Source: a virus. Taken from it: a DNA stretch of 64,000 nt. The notes beneath the pieces are model-generated. The model saw only the letters and a program-made list of their open reading frames with translations. It was not told the origin of the DNA and searched no databases. Positions 33,460 to 41,275 of the stretch are shown here, piece by piece. The stretch is from positions 61,415 through 125,414 of IMG/VR virus record IMGVR_UViG_3300028909_000017. One strand, given 5' to 3'. The position numbers and the translations under genes were made by a program. Every line of letters begins with the position of its first letter. Position 1 is the first letter of the stretch.

Positions 33460-33512
33460 ATTAATTTTCGCTTCCGATAATTCTTTAATTAATGAATCCA
33501 CATAATTATTTA
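33460..33512. repeat. Direct repeat copy 1 flanking the AlaRS-like gene
   Basis: About 50 bp matching 34511-34564 with four or five mismatches (core TTCTTTAATTAATGAATCCA). On the minus strand it still encodes VDSLIKELSEAKIN, a piece of the neighbouring gene's C-terminus, so it is a duplicated fragment. Confidence 0.65.
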
Positions 33513-34430
33513 CTCTAACAATTTAATTTCTTCCGGAAGGATTCCAAATGTTTCCCACCAAAATTCCGGACCACGATCTTTAAATTTTTTCCAAACTTTA
33601 TGACCGTCACTTAATTTTTTATTCATAAGAATTACTTCTGCTTCCATCAATTCTTTAAATGAAAACATTTTAAAATCTTTTTCGTCTTTAATAAACCTTC
33701 GAATTAATTTCCTACAAATATATTGTTTACCTTTTCCACCAGGAAAAATATTTTGAGATATTAAAAGTCTGATTGTTCTTAAATGATCTCGGCTTATGGG
33801 AGATAAATTTTGGTCAAATAAAGAGCTTTCATCTACCCTACTACAACCTCCAATTAATTGAATCAATCTTTCAAAACCAAATCCAACATCAATAGAATGC
33901 TTATTAGGATTTACCAAATTACCTATTTCTAATTTATTGCTGAACATTTCACAACAATAATCACCATTGTCGGTTTCACATGATTTCCATATACATTCCG
34001 AATCGAATTTTGTTTTAAATCCCAATTTAACCCAAATATTTTGATGATTGGACATCGGATTACACGTTACATAATCAATATTAATTCCCAAATTATTAAT
34101 AATATTTGACCACATTTCGCAATGTTGTTCGTAATTATTGGTACCGAATCCAAAACTACCAACCATAGTAAAACTAGTTAGATGAGATCCATCTCCGACT
34201 AAATCGATATCATTTGTTCGAATACATTTTTGAAAAGTGCCCAACTGTGTTTTATTGGGATTATTGAATAAATGCTTTAATGGCTGCATTCCAGAACATA
34301 TAAATAATGTACTTTTGTCAATATCATTTGGAATAATGTTATTATTGGTTGACCAGATAATATTATTTTTTCTAAATTCATCGGTAATCACATTGATTAC
34401 TGATTTCGAATTGTGTCCTGCTGTGTACAC
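33510..34430 (-). CDS. Alanyl-tRNA synthetase catalytic-core-like protein
   Basis: 306 residues from GTG 34430 (GGAGG five bases upstream). Class II AlaRS landmarks: STLFICSGMQPLKHLF (as TLLFTNAGMNQFKD), QKCIRTNDIDLVG, TSFTMVGSFGFG (motif 2: FEMLGNFSFGDYF), IWVKLGF, SCETDNGDYCCEMF (GDTGPCGPCTEIF) and SIDVGFGFERL (motif 3). It lacks the tRNA-recognition, editing and C-Ala domains of an 875-residue AlaRS. It might charge a phage tRNA-Ala or an amino-acid carrier. Its stop lies in one of two flanking direct repeats. Confidence 0.78.
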   Translation of the reverse strand: MYTAGHNSKSVINVITDEFRKNNIIWSTNNNIIPNDIDKSTLFICSGMQPLKHLFNNPNKTQLGTFQKCIRTNDIDLVGDGSHLTSFTMVGSFGFGTNNYEQHCEMWSNIINNLGINIDYVTCNPMSNHQNIWVKLGFKTKFDSECIWKSCETDNGDYCCEMFSNKLEIGNLVNPNKHSIDVGFGFERLIQLIGGCSRVDESSLFDQNLSPISRDHLRTIRLLISQNIFPGGKGKQYICRKLIRRFIKDEKDFKMFSFKELMEAEVILMNKKLSDGHKVWKKFKDRGPEFWWETFGILPEEIKLLE

Positions 34431-34447
34431 AGCATCCTCCCAGAATG

Positions 34448-35365
34448 TTAATTTTGTTTTTGCAATTTTTCTGCTACAGCATTTCTTTCTTCTTCGTTTA
34501 ATTGATCGACATTAATTTTTGCTTCCAATAATTCTTTAATTAATGAATCCACATTTTTATTTAGTTTACGAGTTCTTTTATGTTTTATGACGGGAGATTC
34601 GGTAATTTCAGATGATTTATGTAAATCAAATGCAAGTAACATTGATAACGCCAAAGGATCAAAAACTATTACCAATAAAATAATCATCCATCGAACTGCT
34701 CGATCTAATAAATTTTGGTTGGGATTATCACCATATAACATTTCAGCAATATATTTAATTGGACCAACATCAACACTATTTTTTTGCAATTCTAATTTAA
34801 TTGGTGCTTCTTTTTGTTGTAATTGATTAATTTGATTTTGCTTGTCTTGTATATCAGAATTAATTTGTGAACGTTCTTTTTGTTGGCTATTACGAACGGT
34901 TAATGCTTTTGTTGCCCCATTTTCATTTGTACTACTCGAAATTATTTGGGTAATTGCATTATCTAATTGTTTAAGGGTATTTTCATCTGATTGCTTTTCT
35001 GATTGTAAAGTATTAATTTGCCTATCAAAAATTTCAATATTTGACTGAATAGAATCACCGGTTAAACTCTGTGCAATATGCGCTTTAGATAAGAAACCAA
35101 AAATTCCAATGGAAGTAATCGTCATTAAAATTATAATTGCTAATACTAAATAAATTCTTAATAAAATTTTAGTTCGATTCCAATTTTCATGCAGAAATAA
35201 AGTTAAAATTACTTTGGAAATTTCAAGGGAAATACCCATGATGACAACCGCAACAAATGCGCCAGAAAAAATACTTGTTAACCCATTAATAGAATATAAC
35301 GCCGCTGTACAACTTATCGATAATGCCGCAAATAAAAGAGCATAATCTAAAAATTTGTTTTTCAA
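34448..35365 (-). CDS. Membrane protein with central coiled coil
   Basis: 305 residues: three N-terminal membrane helices (about 10-95), FLHENW turn, a long coiled coil (about 115-205, EIFDRQINTLQSEKQSDENT), then one helix (DRAVRWMIILLVIVFDPLAL) and a cytoplasmic acidic/basic tail ending NVDSLIKELLEAKIN. This architecture is common to orphan membrane proteins of T4-like and marine phages. Function unknown; a role in host-envelope remodelling is possible. Confidence 0.7.
   Translation of the reverse strand: MKNKFLDYALLFAALSISCTAALYSINGLTSIFSGAFVAVVIMGISLEISKVILTLFLHENWNRTKILLRIYLVLAIIILMTITSIGIFGFLSKAHIAQSLTGDSIQSNIEIFDRQINTLQSEKQSDENTLKQLDNAITQIISSSTNENGATKALTVRNSQQKERSQINSDIQDKQNQINQLQQKEAPIKLELQKNSVDVGPIKYIAEMLYGDNPNQNLLDRAVRWMIILLVIVFDPLALSMLLAFDLHKSSEITESPVIKHKRTRKLNKNVDSLIKELLEAKINVDQLNEEERNAVAEKLQKQN
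34511..34564. repeat. Direct repeat copy 2 flanking the AlaRS-like gene
   Basis: The parent copy of 33460-33512, inside the C-terminal codons of 34448-35365. Confidence 0.65.
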
Positions 35366-35381
35366 TTCATTGTCCTAAGAG

Positions 35382-36101
35382 TTAATCAGAATCGTAATCG
35401 TTTATATATTGATCATACACGAAAATTTTATTTTTTACAAGTTTTATATGATTCAATGTTTCCTGATCTTTTTTATTATTAATTAATGACTGTAAAATAT
35501 CGAATTGTGCCTCACGTTGCTGAGAAATCATTGCCTGCTCTTCTCGATTATGATTCCACATTCGATCACCTTTTTTACGGGCAGCAGCTAAAATTTTCCA
35601 TGCATCCGGTGAAGTCATTTTTCCATATTCTTCTTTACCTGAAACAGGAAATTTATTTCTCATTGACGATGATAAATGATCTTGAAGAATATGTGTTAAT
35701 TCATGCGCCACCAATTGATCGGCTGCACCTGATAAAAATGTTTTAATATATCTGGGATTCACATAAATTATTCGTTCGCCTTCAGCTACCTGGCACACTG
35801 CATTTGATTCGCCGCCATCCGGTATACCTGAAACAAATTCAATAGTTTTCGGATCTCCAATTCGTTTTTGTATTACCATTGGCAAATTTTTAATCATTGA
35901 TTGACCAACCGAAGTTAGTTCCGAATTAACTTTTGAATCTAAAGAATATGATTGATTCTTCGGAAAATTATGATATACCGAAATTCCACCTAATGTCGAT
36001 GCAGCAAGAGCGGCGACTGCGGCTCCCTTTTTTATTTTTGATGGGGTATCATCCAAAAAATTTTCGTTAATAGTTGGTTTATCAAATTCAATTATTTTCA
36101 T
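35382..36101 (-). CDS. Tagged zinc metallopeptidase-like membrane protein
   Basis: 239 residues. Tag-like MKIIEFDKPTINE (I-N-E at 11-13), a hydrophobic AAVAALAASTLGGISVY segment, then VAHELTHILQDHL, the HExxH zinc-binding helix, and EEQAMISQQREAQFD as possible third ligand region. The fold resembles M48-type or gluzincin peptidases in general plan. I infer a packaged peptidase, perhaps acting during DNA entry. A TATAAATA box lies eight bases before the ATG. Confidence 0.65.
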   Translation of the reverse strand: MKIIEFDKPTINENFLDDTPSKIKKGAAVAALAASTLGGISVYHNFPKNQSYSLDSKVNSELTSVGQSMIKNLPMVIQKRIGDPKTIEFVSGIPDGGESNAVCQVAEGERIIYVNPRYIKTFLSGAADQLVAHELTHILQDHLSSSMRNKFPVSGKEEYGKMTSPDAWKILAAARKKGDRMWNHNREEQAMISQQREAQFDILQSLINNKKDQETLNHIKLVKNKIFVYDQYINDYDSD

Positions 36102-36109
36102 TACATAAT

Positions 36110-36117
36110 TATTTATA
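36110..36117 (-). promoter_or_regulatory. TATAAATA box upstream of metallopeptidase
   Basis: Exact TATAAATA, eight bases before ATG 36101. Confidence 0.5.
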
Positions 36118-36131
36118 TGGATATACGGTAA

Positions 36132-36345
36132 TTATAGTTCGAGCATATATTTCATCGCTTCCATAATTTCATTTGCCGCTTCTTTCCATGCTTCATCTAT
36201 TGATTCGGGCATTGAATTTGCCAAAAATTTAGATCGAAAATTACTATCGATTATATATCTCCTTGGTTTAGTGCCCGGTAATACCCCAGCTTATCGCGTT
36301 GGGATATTTTGACAAGACAATATTTTTTGCATCTGTTATATTCAT
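36132..36345 (-). CDS. YPDA/W-family protein (frameshift)
   Basis: ATG at 36345 opens MNITDAKNIVLSKYPNAISW; the frame stops after GITGH. Removing one G from the GGG at 36274-36276 gives GITGTKPRRYIIDSN and SMPESIDEAWKEAANEIMEA, the family ending. It is the only member outside the 20-23 kb cluster. Confidence 0.5.
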
Positions 36346-36351
36346 AATTTT

Positions 36352-36428
36352 TGGTGGCCCAAGTGGAATTTGAATCCACAATCTTTTCCTTGAAAGGGAA
36401 ATGTCCAAACCAATTAGACGGTTGGGCC
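36352..36428 (-). tRNA. tRNA-Glu(TTC)
   Basis: Acceptor GGCCCAA/TTGGGCC, A73, CCA encoded, anticodon stem TTTCC/GGAAA, loop CTTTCAA. Confidence 0.92.
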
Positions 36429-36671
36429 TTATTTTTCTAATAAATAAATTAGTTTTTCTTCATCGGATAATTTACGAGTAATTTCTGATTCTAAAATTAA
36501 TCCTACATTATCAATTTCGTAAGCATTATTTACACTATAAGTCACCCGGCTCGTTAATGTTGCAATTTTGGGGCATTCTTCGTTAATAACATATTCAACT
36601 ATATCTCCGATTTTGAATTTGTATGTGCTATTAGGTAATTCATTTATTGAAACCGGAAGAACTTTTTTCAA
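36429..36671 (-). CDS. SH3/KOW-like small protein family member
   Basis: 80 residues with central YKFKIGDIVEYV and tail TRKLSDEEKLIYLLEK, the two hallmarks of the small family clustered at 60-63 kb. Directly coupled to the family 1 gene upstream (4-base overlap). Confidence 0.6.
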   Translation of the reverse strand: MKKVLPVSINELPNSTYKFKIGDIVEYVINEECPKIATLTSRVTYSVNNAYEIDNVGLILESEITRKLSDEEKLIYLLEK

Positions 36672-37339
36672 TTAATTACTCCTAAATTATTATCTTCACG
36701 AATTTTTCGGGTTGCAAAATGTCCCATTACATTTCCAAAACCAAACTGCGACTCACATAAAACATAACTATAATTTCGATATGATTTATCTTTTTTGAAA
36801 TATTTTTCCATTTCCTCCAATGATGAAAATTTTTCTAAAGTTTGTGTAGGTTTATCCTTTGCATAAAGACAAACTTTATGACCGGAATTAAATAATTTTT
36901 TCCAAATTTTAAAACCATCTTCACTTAATGTTTCATCACTGTGCAAGCAAATATCTTTTTTTGAATCTTTAAGAATGTTCAAATAAACATCAGAAGCAAA
37001 TGGTGGTCGTTTTCTAAATGCGGGATCTTTGCCACTCATACGAACTACTAATGCGTACGGTCTTTTTTCTAATGAAATTCCCAATATTATTTTTTTCTCA
37101 TTTGTAATCCAATAATATATTTGGTCGGTTAATTCTAATTTATGAAAATTTGGTTTAATATTGACCACTTTACTTTCATAATATTCTAAATAATCTTCAA
37201 TTATATTTTTAATTCCCGGCCATGATTCAAATAGGTGATTTTCTGGTGACTCGACTAGATATGTTTCATTGAAGGAACTTCTACCGGTAATATCATTATT
37301 CCATTTGCCGCCAATTCCTAACATTTCATTAATTTTCAT
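36668..37339 (-). CDS. Tagged paralogue family 1, intact copy
   Basis: 223 residues. MKINEMLG tag; YLVESPE (L-V-E) near residue 31. Core DQIYYWITNEKKIILGISLEKRP, FASDVYLNILKD, SDETLSEDGFKIWKKLFNSGH, SYVLCES. TATAAATA lies 20 bases before the ATG, the usual late-promoter distance. Confidence 0.62.
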   Translation of the reverse strand: MKINEMLGIGGKWNNDITGRSSFNETYLVESPENHLFESWPGIKNIIEDYLEYYESKVVNIKPNFHKLELTDQIYYWITNEKKIILGISLEKRPYALVVRMSGKDPAFRKRPPFASDVYLNILKDSKKDICLHSDETLSEDGFKIWKKLFNSGHKVCLYAKDKPTQTLEKFSSLEEMEKYFKKDKSYRNYSYVLCESQFGFGNVMGHFATRKIREDNNLGVIN

Positions 37340-37359
37340 ATCGGACCTTTCGAAATCAA

Positions 37360-37367
37360 TATTTATA
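37360..37367 (-). promoter_or_regulatory. TATAAATA late-promoter-like box
   Basis: Exact TATAAATA 20 bases before ATG 37339. Confidence 0.5.
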
Positions 37368-37370
37368 ATT

Positions 37371-37442
37371 GTGGTCCGGAGGCAATTGAAACCTCATATG
37401 GGATTCCACAGATCCCCGCCTAAACCTTTCGGCCACGGCCAC
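37371..37442 (-). tRNA. tRNA-His(GTG), second copy, bulged acceptor
   Basis: Anticodon stem GGGAT/ATCCC, loop CTGTGGA; G before position 1 and C73 as in tRNA-His. The acceptor pairs only with a one-base bulge (TGGCCG/CGG-A-CCA), maybe another indel. Confidence 0.65.
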
Positions 37443-37477
37443 ACTTGTTAGAACCGGTTAAATCACAGTTCAAAAAT

Positions 37478-37553
37478 TGGTCTCCGAGGCCGGATTTGAA
37501 CCGGCGCCATATCGCCCCGAACGATAGATGCTACCAGGCTACACTACTCAGAG
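37478..37553 (-). tRNA. tRNA-Pro(CGG)
   Basis: Acceptor CTCTGAG/CTCGGAG (C1-G72), A73, CCA encoded, anticodon stem TATCG/CGATA, loop TTCGGGG. Confidence 0.88.
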
Positions 37554-37614
37554 ATATAGCAAACTACCCATACGTTGAATTTGGTTGGTTTTCCTTCCTT
37601 CAACAGTTTGCCGG

Positions 37615-37799
37615 TTAAACTTTATTAGATATTTCTAAACTTTTCGTATTACCTTCTTCATTAATCATAATTGATTCATCGCATAATGGGCATTTATATC
37701 CCGCAAATCCCACTATAGAGAATCCATCCCATTCAAATTCCTAGGATATTTTTGATCTTCATTAATTATTTTCGGGCAAGATGTATGATATATTTCCAT
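37615..37799 (-). CDS. Small zinc-ribbon-like protein (frameshift)
   Basis: ATG at 37799 opens MEIYHTSCPKIINEDQKYPR; a second frame continues EFEWDGFSIVGFAGYKCPLCDES to the stop at 37615. One more G at 37740-37741 joins them into 61 residues with CPLC and an early Cys. Below this gene, 37559-37611 has nested inverted repeats (GCAAACT...AGTTTGC). Confidence 0.45.
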
Positions 37800-37801
37800 T
37801 T

Positions 37802-38035
37802 TTAAAAGGCTTTCGACCAATGATGTCGTTGTGCGTTATTGAAATTACAGGCCAATGTTTGGTTTTGAGTTAAAACAATTTGAATGTCAGCGGCTGAATT
37901 TCCTACATGGCTAACAAGCGCCATTATCTTTTTGTGTGGTTCTTTGGAACATTGAAAACAATCGTTAATATTACCAGGTTTATTCGGCGTCAAAATGAAT
38001 TCTTCACCGCATGAACGACAAATTCGTTTATTCAA
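37802..38035 (-). CDS. Zinc-binding protein, 77 aa
   Basis: CRSCGEEF...CFQCS gives a two-pair zinc ribbon at the N-terminus; the C-terminal half (HHWSKAF) is His/aromatic. Unknown function. Confidence 0.6.
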   Translation of the reverse strand: MNKRICRSCGEEFILTPNKPGNINDCFQCSKEPHKKIMALVSHVGNSAADIQIVLTQNQTLACNFNNAQRHHWSKAF

Positions 38036-38055
38036 TATAATTCCTTTCTTTAAAA

Positions 38056-38199
38056 TGGTGGCCCTGAATGGATTCGAACCATTATCTTTGCATCAATTCA
38101 TCCTGATTACAAATTGATAGCAACGGTTTACCGTTGACACTACTCCACTAGCAAGCACACGAACATACGTTTTCGATGTCTTACCAATATCTAAGGGCC
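38056..38199 (-). ncRNA. Interrupted tRNA-like gene, 144 nt
   Basis: Canonical ends: acceptor GGCCCTT/CAGGGCC (one mismatch), D-like GAT...ATC, T arm AATGG-TTCGAAT-CCATT, A73 and CCA. Between them are about 70 extra bases with stems CAACGG/CCGTTG and ATCAATT/AATTGAT. No clear anticodon arm. Could be an intron-containing tRNA or one with an insertion. Confidence 0.4.
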
Positions 38200-38207
38200 A
38201 AAATTAT

Positions 38208-38594
38208 TTAAATACGATCTGGGTATTGTTTTCTATCTAATCCCGTAATTACTCGATCAGTAATAGATTCGGGATCACATAAATTTTTAAACTTTTTTAT
38301 TGCTTTATTTACCTCGTCGCGCCGCTGTGATATATATTCAGGCAAACGGTTCACCTTTTGATCGAAAACACAATATTTGAGTAATTGTGGTGGTAAATTG
38401 TCTTCTAACCACCACCCATCTTCGTCGGGGAACATTTTGAAAAATAAGTAGTATTCTTTACTCCCAGGAATACACTCCTTTGGCATTTCATATTTACGAA
38501 CATACCGTCGTTCTAGTAAGGCAAAATCCCAATACCAATCAATTCGGAGCATTTGGCCATTTGTTTTATCAAAGCCCGTTAATTTGTAATACAT
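38208..38594 (-). CDS. Hypothetical protein, 128 aa
   Basis: Aromatic and basic (LRIDWYWDFALLERRYVRKY), acidic DEDGWWLEDN middle. No family recognised. Upstream lies a TnpB relic on the opposite strand. Confidence 0.55.
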   Translation of the reverse strand: MYYKLTGFDKTNGQMLRIDWYWDFALLERRYVRKYEMPKECIPGSKEYYLFFKMFPDEDGWWLEDNLPPQLLKYCVFDQKVNRLPEYISQRRDEVNKAIKKFKNLCDPESITDRVITGLDRKQYPDRI

Positions 38595-38646
38595 GAACCC
38601 CCCTCCTTAAAGGGTTTGACTCTTAAGGCGATTTGCCCCAAGAATT

Positions 38647-38879
38647 TGTTCCTGCTTCAATAATACATAATTAGTAACTGGTATACCAGTTACCCCATTA
38701 GAGGTATTTCCACAGGCGTGTGAGGAATTACAAGTAATCCCATCAATTTCCGAAGTTCCTTCGGTATTTTGAAATTATAATTGAGTTTCTTGGTTATCGA
38801 AACTCAATTATATTTATTCAACTCGCTTATATTCCCAACCAAAGTTGGTGGTTTTGCTCGTAAGTCGGAAATAAATTCC
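38647..38879 (+). mobile_element. TnpB/OrfB 3'-end relic with right-end hairpin (copy B)
   Basis: Plus-strand homologue of 24537-24736. Frame 38671-38772 ends LEVFPQACEELQVIPSISEV plus four codons, then a perfect 13-bp hairpin ATAATTGAGTTTC/GAAACTCAATTAT. Homology ends at both sides at similar places, so both are the same truncated element. Confidence 0.55.
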
Positions 38880-39071
38880 TTTCAAAAATTTAATTATTAC
38901 GTCTGGGATCAAACCAGCACCTCCGGACTCCACGCCCGGTGTTCAGCACAGTATCGGTTTCGTAATTCATAAATGTCGCGACATTTATGAATTAATTCCT
39001 ACCGTTTAGCCCCGGGATGCACAAGTGCCCCCGCTATTCCCCCGATCTTTTGAACTTCGCAATAAACTTGT
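38880..39071. other. Structured non-coding stretch
   Basis: No gene seen. Contains tRNA-like pieces on the minus strand (ATTACG...CGTAAT ends, CCGGG-CGTGGAG-TCCGG arm with TGG, GCTGG-TTTGATC arm) that do not form a convincing tRNA, and the palindrome at 38963-38994. Confidence 0.4.
38963..38994. repeat. 32-bp perfect palindrome
   Basis: Symmetric about TCGCGA: half-site TAATTCATAAATGTCG. No loop. Same length as the unrelated-sequence palindrome at 42476-42507. Confidence 0.8.
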
Positions 39072-39623
39072 TTAGAATGCAGTATCACCGTAATCTTCAG
39101 TAAGACTTTCATGATTTTCGACAAAATTCTTGAGAGTATTATTAATTAATTCATTCAGAGTAATATCTTGCTCATGAGCTAATTTCATTAATGAAAATAA
39201 TTGATCATGCCTAAAATCTAAGGAAACAGTTACTCGGTCATCATACGATTCACCATTGGAAATAGCATGGAACTTTTCGATAAAATCTTCGTCAACATCG
39301 AGATCAATAAAAGGAACATTCTCCCAGGCTTCATCAATATTAATGGAGCCGGTTGGATCACGCTTTGCAACTTCCTCGGAATGTTCGTTGATATAATCCG
39401 GATTAATAATACGATATGCTCGATTATTTTTGTAATCACAAACTTCGATTTCAAATACCTTTTCGGAATTTGCTTCAAAAATAATACTGGTTTCATATCC
39501 ATTTTGATCGTCATTCCAATAATTCATAATTCGGGCTTTGTTACCATAACAATCCCATTCGAATTTTACACTATCGGTAATAAGATAGTTAGTAAGTTTC
39601 ATCCATTCATTTAGAGTAATCAT
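39072..39623 (-). CDS. Hypothetical protein with RHH-like C-terminus
   Basis: 183 residues. The C-terminal part (RVTVSLDFRHDQLFSLMKLA, then ITLNELINNTLKNFVE) has the strand-helix-helix pattern of ribbon-helix-helix DNA-binding domains; the N-terminal two thirds are acidic and aromatic. Possibly a phage regulator, but the N-terminal domain dominates and is unknown. Confidence 0.55.
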   Translation of the reverse strand: MITLNEWMKLTNYLITDSVKFEWDCYGNKARIMNYWNDDQNGYETSIIFEANSEKVFEIEVCDYKNNRAYRIINPDYINEHSEEVAKRDPTGSINIDEAWENVPFIDLDVDEDFIEKFHAISNGESYDDRVTVSLDFRHDQLFSLMKLAHEQDITLNELINNTLKNFVENHESLTEDYGDTAF

Positions 39624-39638
39624 TTTTGTTCCTTTCGG

Positions 39639-40265
39639 TTATAGTAATTCATCATTTTTGAAATAATGATAATACGGCTTTAATAGACGATTATCATTCC
39701 ATTGGTTATTATCTTCGTTTAATTTCGGTACATCAATTGATTTATTTTCGATAAAAATTGAAGTTGGGCCAGTTGTATCCAAAGAATTATCTGAATTAAA
39801 GTCGTCAAAAGATTTATTCCATTCAGCCTGAATTAATTTTACTGTTGGAATTTCTCCAGTTTGTGTTTTTAAATTTAAACCTGCACCATTCTTTTTGATT
39901 ATTTTAATTAACCATCTTAGTCCGGAATATGTTAATTTTTCGGTATCTTTAATTACAAATTTTAATCCCGATGCAATTAATGAAACAACTATCATTGTTG
40001 CTAATCCACCAATACCCGAAATATTTTCAAGTCGAACCAATGGTAATAATTTTTCATTAGTTTTTTCTGTAGCAATATACGCTTGCAATTCATTTTGGGC
40101 ATCAACGATGATAAAAAAATTATTAGCTTTATCGGTCAATTTTAAAATTTCATGCCCTTCAATATTTGAAAAATGTTCGGTATATTGAATAAGTGACGGG
40201 TTCCAATTTAACTTTGGGCAAATTGAAGTCATTCCAATTTCATTTAATATTTCTTTAATTTTCAT
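39639..40265 (-). CDS. Tagged GNAT-like paralogue, family 2
   Basis: 208 residues from ATG 40265. Tag MKIKEILNE with L-N-E at 7-9, the closest match to T4 capsid-targeting sequences. Core GGLATMIVVSLIASGLKFVI and LTYSGLRWLIKIIKKNGAGL as in 11256; ends KPYYHYFKN. Follows tRNA-Ile(GAT) by ten bases. Confidence 0.6.
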   Translation of the reverse strand: MKIKEILNEIGMTSICPKLNWNPSLIQYTEHFSNIEGHEILKLTDKANNFFIIVDAQNELQAYIATEKTNEKLLPLVRLENISGIGGLATMIVVSLIASGLKFVIKDTEKLTYSGLRWLIKIIKKNGAGLNLKTQTGEIPTVKLIQAEWNKSFDDFNSDNSLDTTGPTSIFIENKSIDVPKLNEDNNQWNDNRLLKPYYHYFKNDELL

Positions 40266-40274
40266 TTTAACCTT

Positions 40275-40352
40275 TGGTAGGCGTGGTTGGAATTGCGCCA
40301 ACGACCTCGAAATTATCAGTTTCGCGCTCTAAACTAACTGAGCTACGCGCCT
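40275..40352 (-). tRNA. tRNA-Ile(GAT)
   Basis: Acceptor AGGCGCG/CACGCCT (one mismatch), A73, CCA encoded, anticodon stem CGAAA/TTTCG, loop CTGATAA. T loop CGCAATT is unusual. Confidence 0.82.
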
Positions 40353-40408
40353 ATATTTCAATCACTTAAGAATATAGATTTAATGTTTTTGTACTTCACT
40401 ACTTTTTA

Positions 40409-40437
40409 AGTATATCAAATTTATAATCGATTGTCAA
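40409..40437 (-). promoter_or_regulatory. sigma70-type promoter
   Basis: TTGACA (40432-40437), 17-bp spacer, TATACT (40409-40414). Drives tRNA-Ile and the genes after it. Confidence 0.8.
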
Positions 40438-40465
40438 GAATAATTTATTTACCATTTTAAATTAG

Positions 40466-40539
40466 TAGCGAGATCGGAACTCGAATCCGAAACTGTATTT
40501 TATGAGAATACCGAAATTATCCACTTTTTCTACCTCGCC
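40466..40539 (-). tRNA. tRNA-Met(CAT) or Ile2
   Basis: Acceptor GGCGAGG/TCTCGCT with wobbles, A73, anticodon stem GTATT/AATAC, loop CTCATAA. Could be lysidine-modified Ile2. Confidence 0.8.
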
Positions 40540-40550
40540 GTAATTTATAT

Positions 40551-40625
40551 TGGTTGCGGGTACCGGATTTGCACCGGATCTTTAGATTATGAGTCTAATG
40601 TATGACGCTACGCTACCAACCCGCT
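40551..40625 (-). tRNA. tRNA-Met(CAT), unpaired 1-72
   Basis: Best fold has A1 opposite A72, then GCGGGT/ACCCGC, A73, CCA; anticodon stem TTAGA/TCTAA, loop CTCATAA. An unpaired 1-72 position is an initiator hallmark, but the anticodon stem lacks the three G-C pairs. Confidence 0.75.
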
Positions 40626-40657
40626 TCAAAATTTGTATATTAATTCGTCATTTAAAA

Positions 40658-41275
40658 TTAAGGATTTATATAATCTTTACTACTACTCAACGAACCGTAA
40701 AATAGGCTGTCATAATCTCTTCCATTTTTCTTTTTCCGTGTATTATTACGATCCCAATTTTCTAGTAATTCTGGAGAAAAAATATTTTTTCTAATAAGTA
40801 ATACGGTTGAATCTTGTTCGTTCCAAATTTCATTTTCAGGAACTAATGATGCCAAAATTATATTTTTTGTTTCCATATTTAATACGTAGATACTTATTTT
40901 TTCACTTGGATGTTTAATTAAACTTTTCCATGCATTTTTCGACTCATCTGTTTGGTGAGTGTCGGATAAAATTTCACTATGTCGATTAACCGAAGTATTA
41001 ATTAAATATCTGAAACATCCTTGACCTTGATAATTTATATCTGTTTCCGTATACGAAATTTGAAATCTATTACCCGGCGTTCTAATTTCAAGGTGTAAAA
41101 AAGCTATCAAATTATCATTGTTAAATAACCCCAAATAATGGTCCTCTAATTCGATTAGTTCAGCAAATTTTAAATTTCCAAATGCAGATATCTTTTTTAG
41201 ATCATCAAATATCCATTGATATTTTTCCATTGGATCAGATCGACTAACCAAACTTACAATTTCTGTTATTTTCAT
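40658..41275 (-). CDS. Tagged GNAT-family acetyltransferase-like protein
   Basis: 205 residues. Starts MKITEIV (I-T-E at 3-5). LIAFLHLEIRTP strand then DINYQGQGCFRYLI, the acetyl-CoA binding loop (Q/RxxGxG/A) of GNAT enzymes, and SDTHQTDESKNAWKSLIKH, which parallels the SDxTLSxxGFxIWKKL of family 1. It therefore links those families to GNAT. Substrate unknown. Confidence 0.68.
   Translation of the reverse strand: MKITEIVSLVSRSDPMEKYQWIFDDLKKISAFGNLKFAELIELEDHYLGLFNNDNLIAFLHLEIRTPGNRFQISYTETDINYQGQGCFRYLINTSVNRHSEILSDTHQTDESKNAWKSLIKHPSEKISIYVLNMETKNIILASLVPENEIWNEQDSTVLLIRKNIFSPELLENWDRNNTRKKKNGRDYDSLFYGSLSSSKDYINP

Noticed and set aside
38890-39060. tmRNA (ssrA)
   Set aside because: The region has tRNA-like ends but no tag-peptide frame ending in Ala-Ala and no tmRNA 5' consensus.
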